From Cavia porcellus (Eukaryota > Chordata > Mammalia > Rodentia > Caviidae), in NCBI RefSeq assembly GCF_034190915.1, contig NW_026947501.1:1178001-1242000 (forward strand): a DNA stretch of 64,000 bases. The letters are read 5' to 3'. Both the position numbers and the translations under genes were made by a program. Positions 34,026 to 46,100 of the stretch are shown in pieces (the stretch's first letter is position 1; the number at the start of each line of letters is the position of its first letter). Below the pieces are notes generated by a model. That model did no database searches and had not been told where the DNA came from. It saw nothing but the letters and a program-made list of their open reading frames with translations.

Positions 34026-36236
34026 GGTTAGGGTTAGTGTTAGGTTGAGGTTTAGGGTTAGGGTGAGTATTAGGGTTAGAAGTTAGGTTTAGTGTTATGT
34101 TTTGAATTAGGGTTAGGGATAGTTTTACGATTAGGGTTAGTGTTAGAGGTTATGGTTAATGATAGGATTGGCGTTAGGGTTAGCTTTGTGGTTAGGCTTA
34201 GAGGTATGGGTTAGGGTTGGCGTTAGGATTAGTGTTAGTGTTAGCGTTAGAGTTTAGTGTTATTGTTAGGTTTAGGGTTAGGGTTAGTTTTAGGGTTAGG
34301 GTTAGTGTTACACTTAGTGTTAGGGTTAGGGTTAGGGTTAGACTTAGGGTTAGGTTCTGGCTTAGGGTTATGGTTATAGTTATGGTTAGGGTTAGGGTTA
34401 GGTTTAGGGGTTAGTTGTTAGTGAGAGGGTTAGGGTTAGTCTTTGGTTTAAGGTTAGTGTTAGGGTTACAATTTCATTTAGGCTTAGGGTTAGGTTTATG
34501 GTTATGGTTAGGGCTAGATGTAGGGTTAGTTTTAGAGTTAGGGTTAGGGTTAGGGTTAGGGGTTACGTGTTTGTGATAGGGTTAGGTTTAGTGTTTGGTT
34601 TAGTGTTAGGGTTATGGTTAGGGTTAGTGTTAGGGTTAGGTTTTAGGGTTAGGGTTAGGTTTAAGATTAGGCTTAGCTTTTGTTTTAGGGTTAGGATTAG
34701 TGTTACAGTTAGAAGTTAGATTTAGTGTTAGGGTTAGCATTAGTGTTAGGGTTATGGCTAGAGGTTAGCGTTTGGCTAGGCTTACAGTTAGGGTTAGGTT
34801 TAGGGTTATGGTTAGAGCTTATGGTTAGGATTAGTGTTAGGGTTAGGGGTAAAGCATAGGTTTAGAGTAATTGTTCGGGTTAGTGTTATGGTTAGAGTTT
34901 AGGGTTATTTTTAAGGTTTGGGTTAGGGTTAGAGTTATGGTTAGATTTTAGTTTTTGGTTTAGGGTTAGAGTTAGGGTTAGGGTTAGGGTTAGTTTTAGT
35001 CTTAGAGCTTACGGTTATTGTTAAGGTTTTTGTTAGGGTAAAAGCTTAGTTTCAGTGTTACAGTTAGGTTTATGGTTAGGTTTAGGGATAGGGTAAGGAT
35101 TAGGATTAGTGTCAGTGGTTAGTTTTAGGGTTAGGGTTACTGTTAAGGTAACAGTAAGATTTAGAGGTTAGTGTTAGGGTCAATGTTAGGGTTAGGGTTA
35201 GTGTGAAGGTTTGGGTTAAGGTTAGAGTTAGGGTTTGGTTTAGGCTTAGGGTTATGGTTAGGGTTAATGTTACAATTAGGTTAGCATTAGTGTTAGGAGT
35301 TGGGTTAGCTGTTAGCATTAGGTTTGGGTTAGGGTTTAGATTAAAGCTTATGTTTAAGGTTAGGTTTAGTGTTAGCGTTAGGGTTAGGGGTTAGCTGTTA
35401 GCGATAGTGTTAGGGTTAGTGTTAGGGTTAGGGTTAGGCTTTGTGCTAGGGTTAGAGGTTAGTGTTAGTGTTAGAATTAAGGTTAGGGTTAGTGTTTTGG
35501 TTAGAGTTTATGGTTAGGTTTAGGTTTAAGGTTAGGATTAGGGTTAGGGTTAGGGTTAGATGTTAGCGTTTGGTATAGGGTTAGAATTAGGGTTAGGGTT
35601 AGGGTTAGTCTTAGAGGTTATGGTTATGGTTAGGGTTAGGGTTAGGGATATGGGGAAAGCTTAGGTTCAGTGTTATGGTTAGTGTTAGGGTTAGGGCTAG
35701 CGATAGGGTTAGGTTTAGGATTAGGGTTAGTGCTTAATTTTAGGGTTAGGGTCACCATTAGTGTTAAGGTTAGGTTTAGAGGTTAGTTTTAGGGTTAGGT
35801 TTAGGGTTAGTTTTAGTGTGTGTGTTAGGTTAGGGTTAGAGTTAGTGTTAGGTTTAGGGTTAGGGTTTGCTTTAGATGTAGTGTGAGGTTTAGTGTTAGG
35901 TTTAGGGTTAGGTCTAGGGGTTAGGTGTTAGGGATAGGGTAATGGCTTACGGTTAGTGTTAGGGTTAGGGTTAGTGTTAAGGTTAGGGTTAGCATTTAGG
36001 GTTAGGTTTAGGGTTATCGTTAGGGTTCTTGTTATCGTTAGGGTTAGTGTTAGGTTGAGGTTTATGGTTAGGGTTATGGTTAGGTTTAGAGATTGTTTTA
36101 GTATTACCTTTAGGGTAATGGTTAGCGATATGTTTAAGTTTAGGGTTAGTGTTAGAGGTTAGGGTTAGTGTTAGTGTTAGGTTTCAGGTTAGGGTTAGGA
36201 TTAGAGTTATGGGTTAGGGTTAGTGTTAGGGTTAGG
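34026..36236 (+). repeat. 2204-bp tandem duplication, copy 1
   Basis: The sequence is repeated almost perfectly 2204 bp downstream. I could follow the match from 34026 to 36236 against 36230 to 38440. Two substitutions were noticed: A at 34856 versus T at 37060, and G at 35925 versus A at 38129. No indel was noticed. Immediately outside, the similarity drops to ordinary array level (for example 34001-34010 against 36205-36214). The copies overlap by seven bases (GGTTAGG, 36230-36236), which is microhomology at the junction. Confidence 0.95.
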
Positions 36237-38440
36237 GTTAGTGTTAGGTTGAGGTTTAGGGTTAGGGTGAGTATTAGGGTTAGAAGTTAGGTTTAGTGTT
36301 ATGTTTTGAATTAGGGTTAGGGATAGTTTTACGATTAGGGTTAGTGTTAGAGGTTATGGTTAATGATAGGATTGGCGTTAGGGTTAGCTTTGTGGTTAGG
36401 CTTAGAGGTATGGGTTAGGGTTGGCGTTAGGATTAGTGTTAGTGTTAGCGTTAGAGTTTAGTGTTATTGTTAGGTTTAGGGTTAGGGTTAGTTTTAGGGT
36501 TAGGGTTAGTGTTACACTTAGTGTTAGGGTTAGGGTTAGGGTTAGACTTAGGGTTAGGTTCTGGCTTAGGGTTATGGTTATAGTTATGGTTAGGGTTAGG
36601 GTTAGGTTTAGGGGTTAGTTGTTAGTGAGAGGGTTAGGGTTAGTCTTTGGTTTAAGGTTAGTGTTAGGGTTACAATTTCATTTAGGCTTAGGGTTAGGTT
36701 TATGGTTATGGTTAGGGCTAGATGTAGGGTTAGTTTTAGAGTTAGGGTTAGGGTTAGGGTTAGGGGTTACGTGTTTGTGATAGGGTTAGGTTTAGTGTTT
36801 GGTTTAGTGTTAGGGTTATGGTTAGGGTTAGTGTTAGGGTTAGGTTTTAGGGTTAGGGTTAGGTTTAAGATTAGGCTTAGCTTTTGTTTTAGGGTTAGGA
36901 TTAGTGTTACAGTTAGAAGTTAGATTTAGTGTTAGGGTTAGCATTAGTGTTAGGGTTATGGCTAGAGGTTAGCGTTTGGCTAGGCTTACAGTTAGGGTTA
37001 GGTTTAGGGTTATGGTTAGAGCTTATGGTTAGGATTAGTGTTAGGGTTAGGGGTAAAGCTTAGGTTTAGAGTAATTGTTCGGGTTAGTGTTATGGTTAGA
37101 GTTTAGGGTTATTTTTAAGGTTTGGGTTAGGGTTAGAGTTATGGTTAGATTTTAGTTTTTGGTTTAGGGTTAGAGTTAGGGTTAGGGTTAGGGTTAGTTT
37201 TAGTCTTAGAGCTTACGGTTATTGTTAAGGTTTTTGTTAGGGTAAAAGCTTAGTTTCAGTGTTACAGTTAGGTTTATGGTTAGGTTTAGGGATAGGGTAA
37301 GGATTAGGATTAGTGTCAGTGGTTAGTTTTAGGGTTAGGGTTACTGTTAAGGTAACAGTAAGATTTAGAGGTTAGTGTTAGGGTCAATGTTAGGGTTAGG
37401 GTTAGTGTGAAGGTTTGGGTTAAGGTTAGAGTTAGGGTTTGGTTTAGGCTTAGGGTTATGGTTAGGGTTAATGTTACAATTAGGTTAGCATTAGTGTTAG
37501 GAGTTGGGTTAGCTGTTAGCATTAGGTTTGGGTTAGGGTTTAGATTAAAGCTTATGTTTAAGGTTAGGTTTAGTGTTAGCGTTAGGGTTAGGGGTTAGCT
37601 GTTAGCGATAGTGTTAGGGTTAGTGTTAGGGTTAGGGTTAGGCTTTGTGCTAGGGTTAGAGGTTAGTGTTAGTGTTAGAATTAAGGTTAGGGTTAGTGTT
37701 TTGGTTAGAGTTTATGGTTAGGTTTAGGTTTAAGGTTAGGATTAGGGTTAGGGTTAGGGTTAGATGTTAGCGTTTGGTATAGGGTTAGAATTAGGGTTAG
37801 GGTTAGGGTTAGTCTTAGAGGTTATGGTTATGGTTAGGGTTAGGGTTAGGGATATGGGGAAAGCTTAGGTTCAGTGTTATGGTTAGTGTTAGGGTTAGGG
37901 CTAGCGATAGGGTTAGGTTTAGGATTAGGGTTAGTGCTTAATTTTAGGGTTAGGGTCACCATTAGTGTTAAGGTTAGGTTTAGAGGTTAGTTTTAGGGTT
38001 AGGTTTAGGGTTAGTTTTAGTGTGTGTGTTAGGTTAGGGTTAGAGTTAGTGTTAGGTTTAGGGTTAGGGTTTGCTTTAGATGTAGTGTGAGGTTTAGTGT
38101 TAGGTTTAGGGTTAGGTCTAGGGGTTAGATGTTAGGGATAGGGTAATGGCTTACGGTTAGTGTTAGGGTTAGGGTTAGTGTTAAGGTTAGGGTTAGCATT
38201 TAGGGTTAGGTTTAGGGTTATCGTTAGGGTTCTTGTTATCGTTAGGGTTAGTGTTAGGTTGAGGTTTATGGTTAGGGTTATGGTTAGGTTTAGAGATTGT
38301 TTTAGTATTACCTTTAGGGTAATGGTTAGCGATATGTTTAAGTTTAGGGTTAGTGTTAGAGGTTAGGGTTAGTGTTAGTGTTAGGTTTCAGGTTAGGGTT
38401 AGGATTAGAGTTATGGGTTAGGGTTAGTGTTAGGGTTAGG
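36230..38440 (+). repeat. 2204-bp tandem duplication, copy 2
   Basis: This is the second copy, adjoining the first with no spacer. Both copies carry the same rare words, such as GATAGGATTGGCG at 36365, ATGTTAGCGTTTGGTATAG near 37766 and GTTTGCTTTAGATGTAG near 38067. Their identical rare variants mean the duplication is recent, or that the copies have been homogenised, or that the assembly duplicated the segment. The last cannot be excluded from sequence alone. Confidence 0.95.
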
Positions 38441-41220
38441 TTTAGGGTTAGAGTTAGGAGTAGAAGTTAAGGTTAGGGGTAGGGTTAGTGTTATGTTTAC
38501 ATATAGGGTTAGGATTAGTGTTAGGTTTAGAGTTAGGGGTTAGTTGTTAGGGAAAGGCTTAGGTCTAGGCTTCTGTTTATGGTTATGGTTAGGATTAGGA
38601 TTAGGATTAGGGTTAGGGTTATGGTAAGTGTTATATTTAGTGTTAATTTTAGGGTTAGGTTTAGCATTAGGGTTAGGGGTTAGGTGTTAAGGATTGGGTT
38701 AGGGTTAGTGTTAGGCTTAAGGTTAGTGTTAGGGTTAGATTTACAATTAGAGTTAGGGTTATGGATAGTGTTAAGGATAGTTTTAGTGTTGGAGATTACT
38801 GTTAGTGTTAGGTTTAGGGCTAGAATTATGATTATGCTTTGGTTATGTTTAGGCTTAGGGTTACGATTAGGTTAGGGTTATTGTTAGGTTTAGGGTTAAT
38901 GTTAGGTATAGTTTTAATGATAGGGTTAGTGTTATGGTTAGTGTTTAGGTTTAGGTTTTGGTTAGTGTTAGGGTTAGGTTTACGGTTAGAGGTTAGCATT
39001 AGGATTGGGTTAGGGTTAGGTTTCAAACTTAGGTTTACGGTTAGTGTTAGTGTTAGGGTTAGGGTTAGTGTTATGTTTAGGGTTAGGGTTAGGGTTATGT
39101 TTAGAGGTTAGCGTTTGCTTTAGGGTTAGAGTTAGGGCTAGAATTAGGGTTAGGGTTTGGCTTAGATGTTATTTTTAGGGTTAGGGTTAGGGTTACGGTT
39201 AGGGTTAGGGTTAGGGTTAGGGTTAGGTTTAGGTTTAGGTTTAGGGTTAGGGTTAGGGTTATGGTTAGGGTTAGTGTTAGTGTTAGTGTTAGGTTTAGGC
39301 TTAGGGCTAGGTTAAGGGCTAGCATTAGGGTTTAGGTTTTAGGTAGAGTGTTAGGGTTAGGCTTTCATTTACGGTTATGTTTCGAGTTCCAATTAGGTTT
39401 AGGCTTAATTTTACAGTAAGGTTTAATTTTAGGGTTATTCTTAGTGTTAGGTTTAGCTGTACTGTTTAGGATAAGAGTTAGGTTTAGTGTTACGTTTATG
39501 GTTAGTTTTAGGGTTAGGTTTAGGGTTAGGTTTAGGTTAAGGGTTAGGGTTAGGTAGAGGTTTAGGTTTAGGGTTAGAGTTAGGGTTAGAAATTAGGTTT
39601 AGTGTTAATGTTAGGGTTAGGTTTAGGGTTAGACATTAATGTTAGATTTAGTGTTAGGTTTTGTTTAGGGTTTGAGTTAGGGTTAGGTTTAGGGTTAGAG
39701 GTATGGGTTAGGCTTATGGTAGGGATAGGGTTAGGGTTAGGTATTACGGTTAGGGTTAGGGTTAATTTTAGGGTTAGGGTTATGGTTAGAATTAGGGATT
39801 AAGGTTAGATTTTGTGTTAGGGTTATGGTGAGGGCTACGTTTTGCGTTTGGTATCGGGTTAGGGTTAGGTTTAGGGTTAGACTTTAGTGTTAGGGTTAGA
39901 GTTAGTGATACTGTTAGGTTTAGGGTTAGAATTTAGGGTTAGAATTAGCGTTAGTTTAAGATTAGGTTTATGCTTATGGTAGGGTAAAGGTTAGGTTTAG
40001 GGTTAGGTATTACACTCAGGCTTAAGGAAAGATTAGGGTTAGATTTATTTTTAGGGTTAGAGTTTAGGCTTAGGGTGAGGTTTAGGGTTATGATCAGGTT
40101 TAGTGTTAGGGTTACGATTAGAATTTAGGGTTAGTCGGATGGTTAGTGTTATGGTTACTGCTAGATTTAGGGTTAGGTTTAGGTGTTAGGTGTTAAGGAG
40201 CGGTTCGCTTTAGGCTTTGGGTTACGGTTAGTGTTAGGGTTACGATTAAGTTTAGGGTTACTATTAGGGAAAGTGTTAGGTTTAGGTTTATGGTTAATTT
40301 CAGGGTTAGGTTTAGGGTTACGGTTAGGGGTTAGGTGTTAAGGATAGGGTTAGGGTTAGGTTTATGGTTAGATTTAGGGTCACGGATAGTGTTAGGAGTA
40401 TGCTTAGGATTAGGGTTAATGTTAGGGTTAGTGTAAGGATTAGGGTTAGGTTTATTGTTAGAGGTTAGCGTTAAGTTTAGTGTTAGTGTTTTGGATTAGC
40501 GTTAGTGTTAGGGTTAGGCTTAGAGGTTATGGTTAGGTTTAGTGTTAGGGTTAGTGTTAAAGCTTAGGTTTAGGGTTAGAGTTACGCTTTTGGTTAGGGT
40601 TAGATTTTGAGGTTAGTGTTCGGGATAGGCTTAAGGTTAGTGTTGGTGTTAGTGTTAGGGTTAGCTTTGGAGTTAGGTTTCAGTTTAGGGTTAGGTTTAG
40701 GCTTAGGGTTAGTGTTATGGATAGAGTTACGGTTACAGTTAGGCTTTGGTTTATGTTTAGAGTTAGGGTTAGTGTTATGGTTAGGGTTAGAGTTGGGTTG
40801 AAGTTTAGGGTTAGGGTTAGGGTTTTGGTTAGAAGTTAGCTTTAGTATTAGGTTTAGGGTTAAAGTTAGATATAGGTTGTTGTTAGGGTTAGGATTGGGG
40901 TTAGAAGTTAAGTTTAGGGTTAGCCTCAAGGTTAGGGTTACAGTTAGGGTTTGGGTAAGAGTTAAAGGTTAGTGTTAGTGTTAGGGTTAAGGTTTAGGTT
41001 TTGTGCTACGGTGAGGGTTAGGGTTAGTTTTAGGGTTAGGTTTTCAGTTAGAGTTTAGGGTTAGGGTTATGTTTAGGGTTAGGGAAAATGTTAGGATTAG
41101 AAGTTGGTGTTAGGGTAGGGTTAGGGTTATGGTTATGGTTATGGTTAGGATTACGGTTAGGGTTAAGTTTAGGTTTATGGTTAGTTTTAGGGTTATGGTT
41201 AGTTTTAGGGTTAGGGTTAG

Positions 41221-43190
41221 GCTTTAGGTTTTGGATTAGTTTTAGTGTTATGGTTAGAGGTTAGCGTTAGGTTTAGTGTTAGAGTTTGGTGTTAGGGTTA
41301 GGCTTAGATTTTATGGTTAGGCTTAGTGTTAGGGTTATCGTTAAAGCTTAGGTTTTTTTTGTTTAGGGTTAGGCTTAGGCTTAGGCTTAGTGTTAGGGTT
41401 AGGGTTAGAAGTATGGGTTAGGGTTATGGCTAGTTCTAGGTTTGGTGTTTTGCTAGTGTTAGGGTTAGGGTTAGGCTTAGGTATTACAGTCAGGTTTAGG
41501 GTTAGTTTAAGGGGTAAGTTTAGGGTAAGGGTTAGGGTTAGGGATTAATGTTAGGTTTAGGGTTATGGTTAGGTTAGAGGTAGGGTTAGGTTTAGGGTTA
41601 GGGTTAGGATTAGAAGTTAGGGTTAGGGGTAGGGTTAGGTTTGTGGTTACAGTTAGTGTTAAGGTTAGTGTTAGGGTTAGGAGTTAGGTGTTAGGTAGTG
41701 GATTAACATTAGGCTGCGGGTTACGATTATCATTAGGGTTATGAATAGGTTTAGGGTTAGGGTTAGGTTTAATGTTAGTTTTAGTGTTAGGTTTATGGTT
41801 AGAGTTGGGGTTTGGTGTTAGTGATAGTGTTAGGGTTAGGGTTAGGTTTAGTGTAAGGGTTAACTTTAGGGTTAGGGTGAGGGTTAGGAATTGTGTTAGG
41901 TTTAGGGTTAGGGCTTAGAGTTAGGTTTAAGGTTAGGGTTATGGTTAGGGTTAGGATTAGTTTTAGAGTTAGGGTTAGTTTTAGGGTTAGAAGTTGGTTT
42001 AGTGTTAGGTTTGGGGTTAGGATTACAGTTACAGTTAGGGTTAGGGTTAGATGTTAGGGTTAGTGTTACAGTTAGTTTTACAGGTAGGGTTAGGGTTAGT
42101 GTTAGAGATAGAGTTTAGGGTTAGGTTTAGGGTTAGAGTTAGGGTTAAGGTTAGGGTTTGTGTTATGGTTAGAGGTTAGCATTAGGTTTAGAGTTAGAGG
42201 TTTGGTTTAGGTTTAGGGTTAGTGTTAGGCTTAGAGGTTATGGTTAAGGTTAGTGTTAGAGTTAGGGTTAAAACTTAGGTTTAGGGTTAAGGTTAGAGTT
42301 AGGGTTAGGGTTAGTGTTAGGATTATTGTTAGGGTTAGGGTTAGAGGTTAGGTGTTAGGGAAATGGTTAGGGTTAGGGCTAAGGTTTGGGTTAGGGTTAG
42401 GTTTAGGGTTAGTGACATGGGTTTGGGTTAGGATTAGGGTAAGGGTTATGGTTATGGTTAGGGTTAGGGTTAGAGGTATGGATTAGTGTTAGGTTTAGGT
42501 GTAGGTTTCAGGTTAGGTTTAGTGGTATTGTAGGTTTAGGGTTACGGTTAGGGTTACCTATTGCAGTCAGTGTTAGCGTTAACACATAAGACTAGGGTTA
42601 GGATTAGGGATTAATGTTAGGTTTAAGTTAGGTTTATGGTTAGGGTTAGAGTTAGGGTTAGTGTTAGGGTTATGGTTAGAATTTAGGGCATAGTGTTAGG
42701 CTTGCGTTAGGGTCAGGGTTAGAGATAGGATTAGGGTTAGGGTTAGGGCTTGGATTAGCATTAGGTTTAGGTTTAGGGTTACATTTAGAAATTAGGTTTT
42801 AGGGTAGGGTTAGGGTTAGTCTTCGGGTTACATTTAGTGTTAGGGTTGCGATTAGTTTAGGGTTAAGTTTAGCGTTTATGTTAGATTTATGTTGAGTTTT
42901 AGGGTTAGGTTTAGGGTTAGAGTTAGGTTTTAAGGTTAAGTTTAGGTTTAGTGTTAGGGTTAGGCTTAGGGTTAGGGTTAGAGGTATGTGTTAGGGTTAG
43001 GGTTAGGGTTAGTGATAGGGTTAGTTTTAGAGTTAGGTTTAGTTTTAGTCTTAGGGTTATGGTTAGGGATAGGGTTAAATTTAGGTTAGGGTTAGGGTTA
43101 GGCTTAGGGTTAGAGGTTAAGATTAGCATTAGGGTTAGATTTAGGGTTAGGGTTAGGATTAGGGTTAGATGTATGTGTTAGTGTTAGGTT
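41221..43190 (+). repeat. Domain IV duplicated segment, copy 1
   Basis: In order: a TTTAGTGTTATGGTTAGAG word near 41240, TTAGAGTTTGGTGTTAGGG near 41280, AGCTTAGGTTTTTTTTG at 41346, and TATTACAGTCAGG at 41482. After these come TTAGAAGTTAGGGTTAGGGG near 41610 and TAGAGGTATGTGTTAGGG with TTAGAGGTTAAGATTAG between 42980 and 43130. The same order appears at 51551-52340. The offset is about 10.37 kb at the first half and about 9.15 kb at the second, so roughly 1.2 kb was gained or lost between them. Confidence 0.75.
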
Positions 43191-46100
43191 TAGGGGTATG
43201 GTTAGGATTAGGGTTAGTGTTAGGCTTAGGGATATTGTTACAGTTAGGCTTTGGGTTATGCTTAGTATTAAGGTTAGTGTTATGGTTAGGGTTTGTATTA
43301 GGTTGAGGTTTAGGGTTATGGTTAGGGTTAGGGTTAGAAATTAGGTTTAATGTTAGGTTTAGGGTTAGGGTTAGGGGTAGGTTAGTGTTAGTGTTAGGGT
43401 TAAAATTAGAGGTTAATTTTAGGTTTAGTTTTAGGGTTAGGTTTAGTGTTAGGGTTAGCGATAGGGATAGGGTTAGAGGTATGGGTTAGGTTTAAGTTTA
43501 GGCATATGTTTAGAGTTAAGGCTAAAGTTATCTTAGGTTTAGAGCTAGGTATTACTGTTAGGATTAGTGTTAGTTTAAGGGGTAGGGTTCCAGATAGGGT
43601 TAGGACTAGGCTAAGGTTTATGTTTAGAGTTTAGCTTTAGGTTTAGTGTTAGGGTTAGGGTTAGAGTTTAGGGTTAGAGTTAGAGCTAGTTTTAGGGTTA
43701 GGATTACAAGTTAATGTTATGTGTAGGGTTAGGGTTATGATTACGGTTAGGGTTAGGGTTAGTGTTAGTGTTAGGGTTAGGGGTTAATTTTTTAGGGAGA
43801 GGGTTAGGGTTAGGGTTAATGTCAGCATTACGGTTAGGGTTATGTTTAGGGTTAGTGTAGGGTTAGGGTTAGGGGTTAGTTGTAAGGGAGAGGGTTAGGG
43901 TTAGGCTTCAGATTATGGTTAGTGTTAGTTTTACGATTAGGTTCAGTGTTAGGGTTAGGTTTAGGGTTAGGATTAAGGTCAGAGTTAGGTTTATGGTTAG
44001 GTTTAGTGTTAGGTTTAAAATTAGGGTTAGGGGTTAGATGTTATGGATATGGTTAGGGTTAGCGATAGGGTTAGGGTTAGGGTTAGGTTTCCATTTAGGT
44101 TTAGGATTATGGATAGTGTTCTGGTTAGGGTTAATGTTTAGGGTTAGGGTTAGGTTTCTGTTTAGGATTAGGTTTAAGTTTAGGGTTACAGTTAGGTTTA
44201 GGTTTACAATTTATGGTTGGGGTAGATTAGGGTTAGTGTTACGTTAAAGTTTAGGGTTGGGGCTATGGTTAGATTATAGTTAGGTGTTAGGTGTTAGGGA
44301 GAGGGTTAGCGTTAGGCTTCCGGTTATGGTTATGTTTTGTGTTACGATTAGTTTTAGGCTTAGGGTTAGTGTTAGGTTTACGTTAAGGGTTAAATTTAGA
44401 GGTAGGGCTAGCATTAGGGTTTGGGGTTAGGTGTTAGTGACAGGTTTAGGATTAGGGTTAGGGTTAAGTATTACAGTCAGGCTTCGGTTAGTTTATGGTG
44501 TAAAGTTAGGGTTAGGGAAAGGGATTAATGTTAGGTTTATGGTTAGGGTTATGCTTAGGTTTAGGGTTAGGGATAGGATTAGAAGTTAGTGTTAGTGGTA
44601 AGGTTAGGGTTATGGTTACGGTTATGGTTAGGGTTAGTGTTAGGTTTAGGGTTAGGGTTAGGGGTTAGGGTTTAGAGGATTAAGCTTAGACTTCGGATTA
44701 CAGTTAGGGTTAGGGTTACGATTAGCTTTAGGGTAATGCTTAGGGTTAGTGTTAGTGTTAGCTTTAGTTTTATTGTTAGTTTTAGGGTTAGGTTTAGCAT
44801 TAGGTTTAGGGGTTGGTGTTAGTGATAGGTTTAGGGTTAGGGTTAGGTTTACTGTTAGGGTTAGTGTTAGGTTTAGTGTTAGGTTTAGATATAGGGTTAA
44901 GGGTTAGTGTTAGGGTTACGTTAGGGTTAGGATTAGGATTAGGGTTATAGATTATGGTTATGTTTAGGTTAGGTTTAGGGTTAGGGTTAGAGTTAGTGTT
45001 AGTGTTAGTGTTAGGGTTAGGGTTAAGGTTAGGTTTAGGGTTATGATTAGGGTGAGGATTAGAGGTTGGGGTTTAAGAAGAGGATTAGGGTTAGGCTTTG
45101 TGTTAGGGTTAGGGTTAGGGTTACGATTAGGTTTAGGGTTAAATTTAGGAGTAGGTTTAGAGTTAGATTTACTGTTAGTTTTAGAGTTAGGGTTAAGTTT
45201 ATGGGTTAGGTGTTAGGGATAGTGTTAGGTTTAGTGTTAGGTTTATGGTTAGGGTTAGGGTTAGGGATAGTGTTAGGGTTAGGGTTAGTGATTAAGTTTA
45301 GGGTTAGTATTATGGTTAGTGCTACAGTAAAGTTTAGAGGTTAGTGTTTGTGTTAGGGTTAGGGTTAGGGTTTGCGTTAGGATTAGAATTTAGGGTTAGG
45401 GTTAGTATTAGGTTTAGTGTTAGGGTTAGGTGTTAGGTGTTAGCATTAAGGTTAGGTTTAGTGTTAGGGTTAGGGTTAGAGGTTACCGTTAGGTTTTGGT
45501 TTAGGGTTAGGGTTAGGGTTATGGTTAGGGTTAGAGTTAAAGGTTAGGATTAAGGTTAGGTTTAGAAGTTTGTTTTAGTGTTAATGTTAGGTTTAGGGTT
45601 AGTGTTAGGGTTAGAGGTTAGTGTTAGGTTTAGAGTTTGGTTTAGGTTTAAGGTAAGGGTTAGGGTTAGGTTTAGGGTTAGAGGTATGGGTTAACGTTAG
45701 GGTTAGGGTTAGGGTTAGGGTTAGTGTTAGAGGTATGGGTTAGGGTTATGGTTAGGTTTAGGTTTAGGGTTAAGGTAGGTTTAGTGTTAGGGTTAGGGTT
45801 AAGTATTACGGTGAGTGTTAGTGTTAGTTTGATGGGTAGGGTTAGGGTTAGGGTCAGCGATTAATGTTCGGTTTAATGTTAGGTTTATGGCTAGGGTTAA
45901 GTTTAGGGTTAGTGTTAGTTTTAGGGTTAGAATTTAGGGTTATGGTTACGTTAGGGTTATTTTTAGTGTTAGGGTTACGTTTCGGTTTTGAATTTAGAGT
46001 TATGGTTAGTGTTATGGTTTGGCTTAGAGCTTATGGTTAGGGTGAGTATTAGAGTTAGGGATAAAGCTTAGATTTAGTTTTAGCACCATGGTTAGGGTTA

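Noticed and set aside
36230..36236. GGTTAGG at the duplication junction as a recombinase attachment site
   Set aside because: It is nearly a plain hexamer found throughout the array. Microhomology is enough to explain the junction.
411..37874. Recurrent AAAGCTTAGGTTCAG words as regulatory elements
   Set aside because: They recur as part of the HOR units in domains I and III and look like inherited variants of TTAGGG. Nothing ties them to a gene or promoter.
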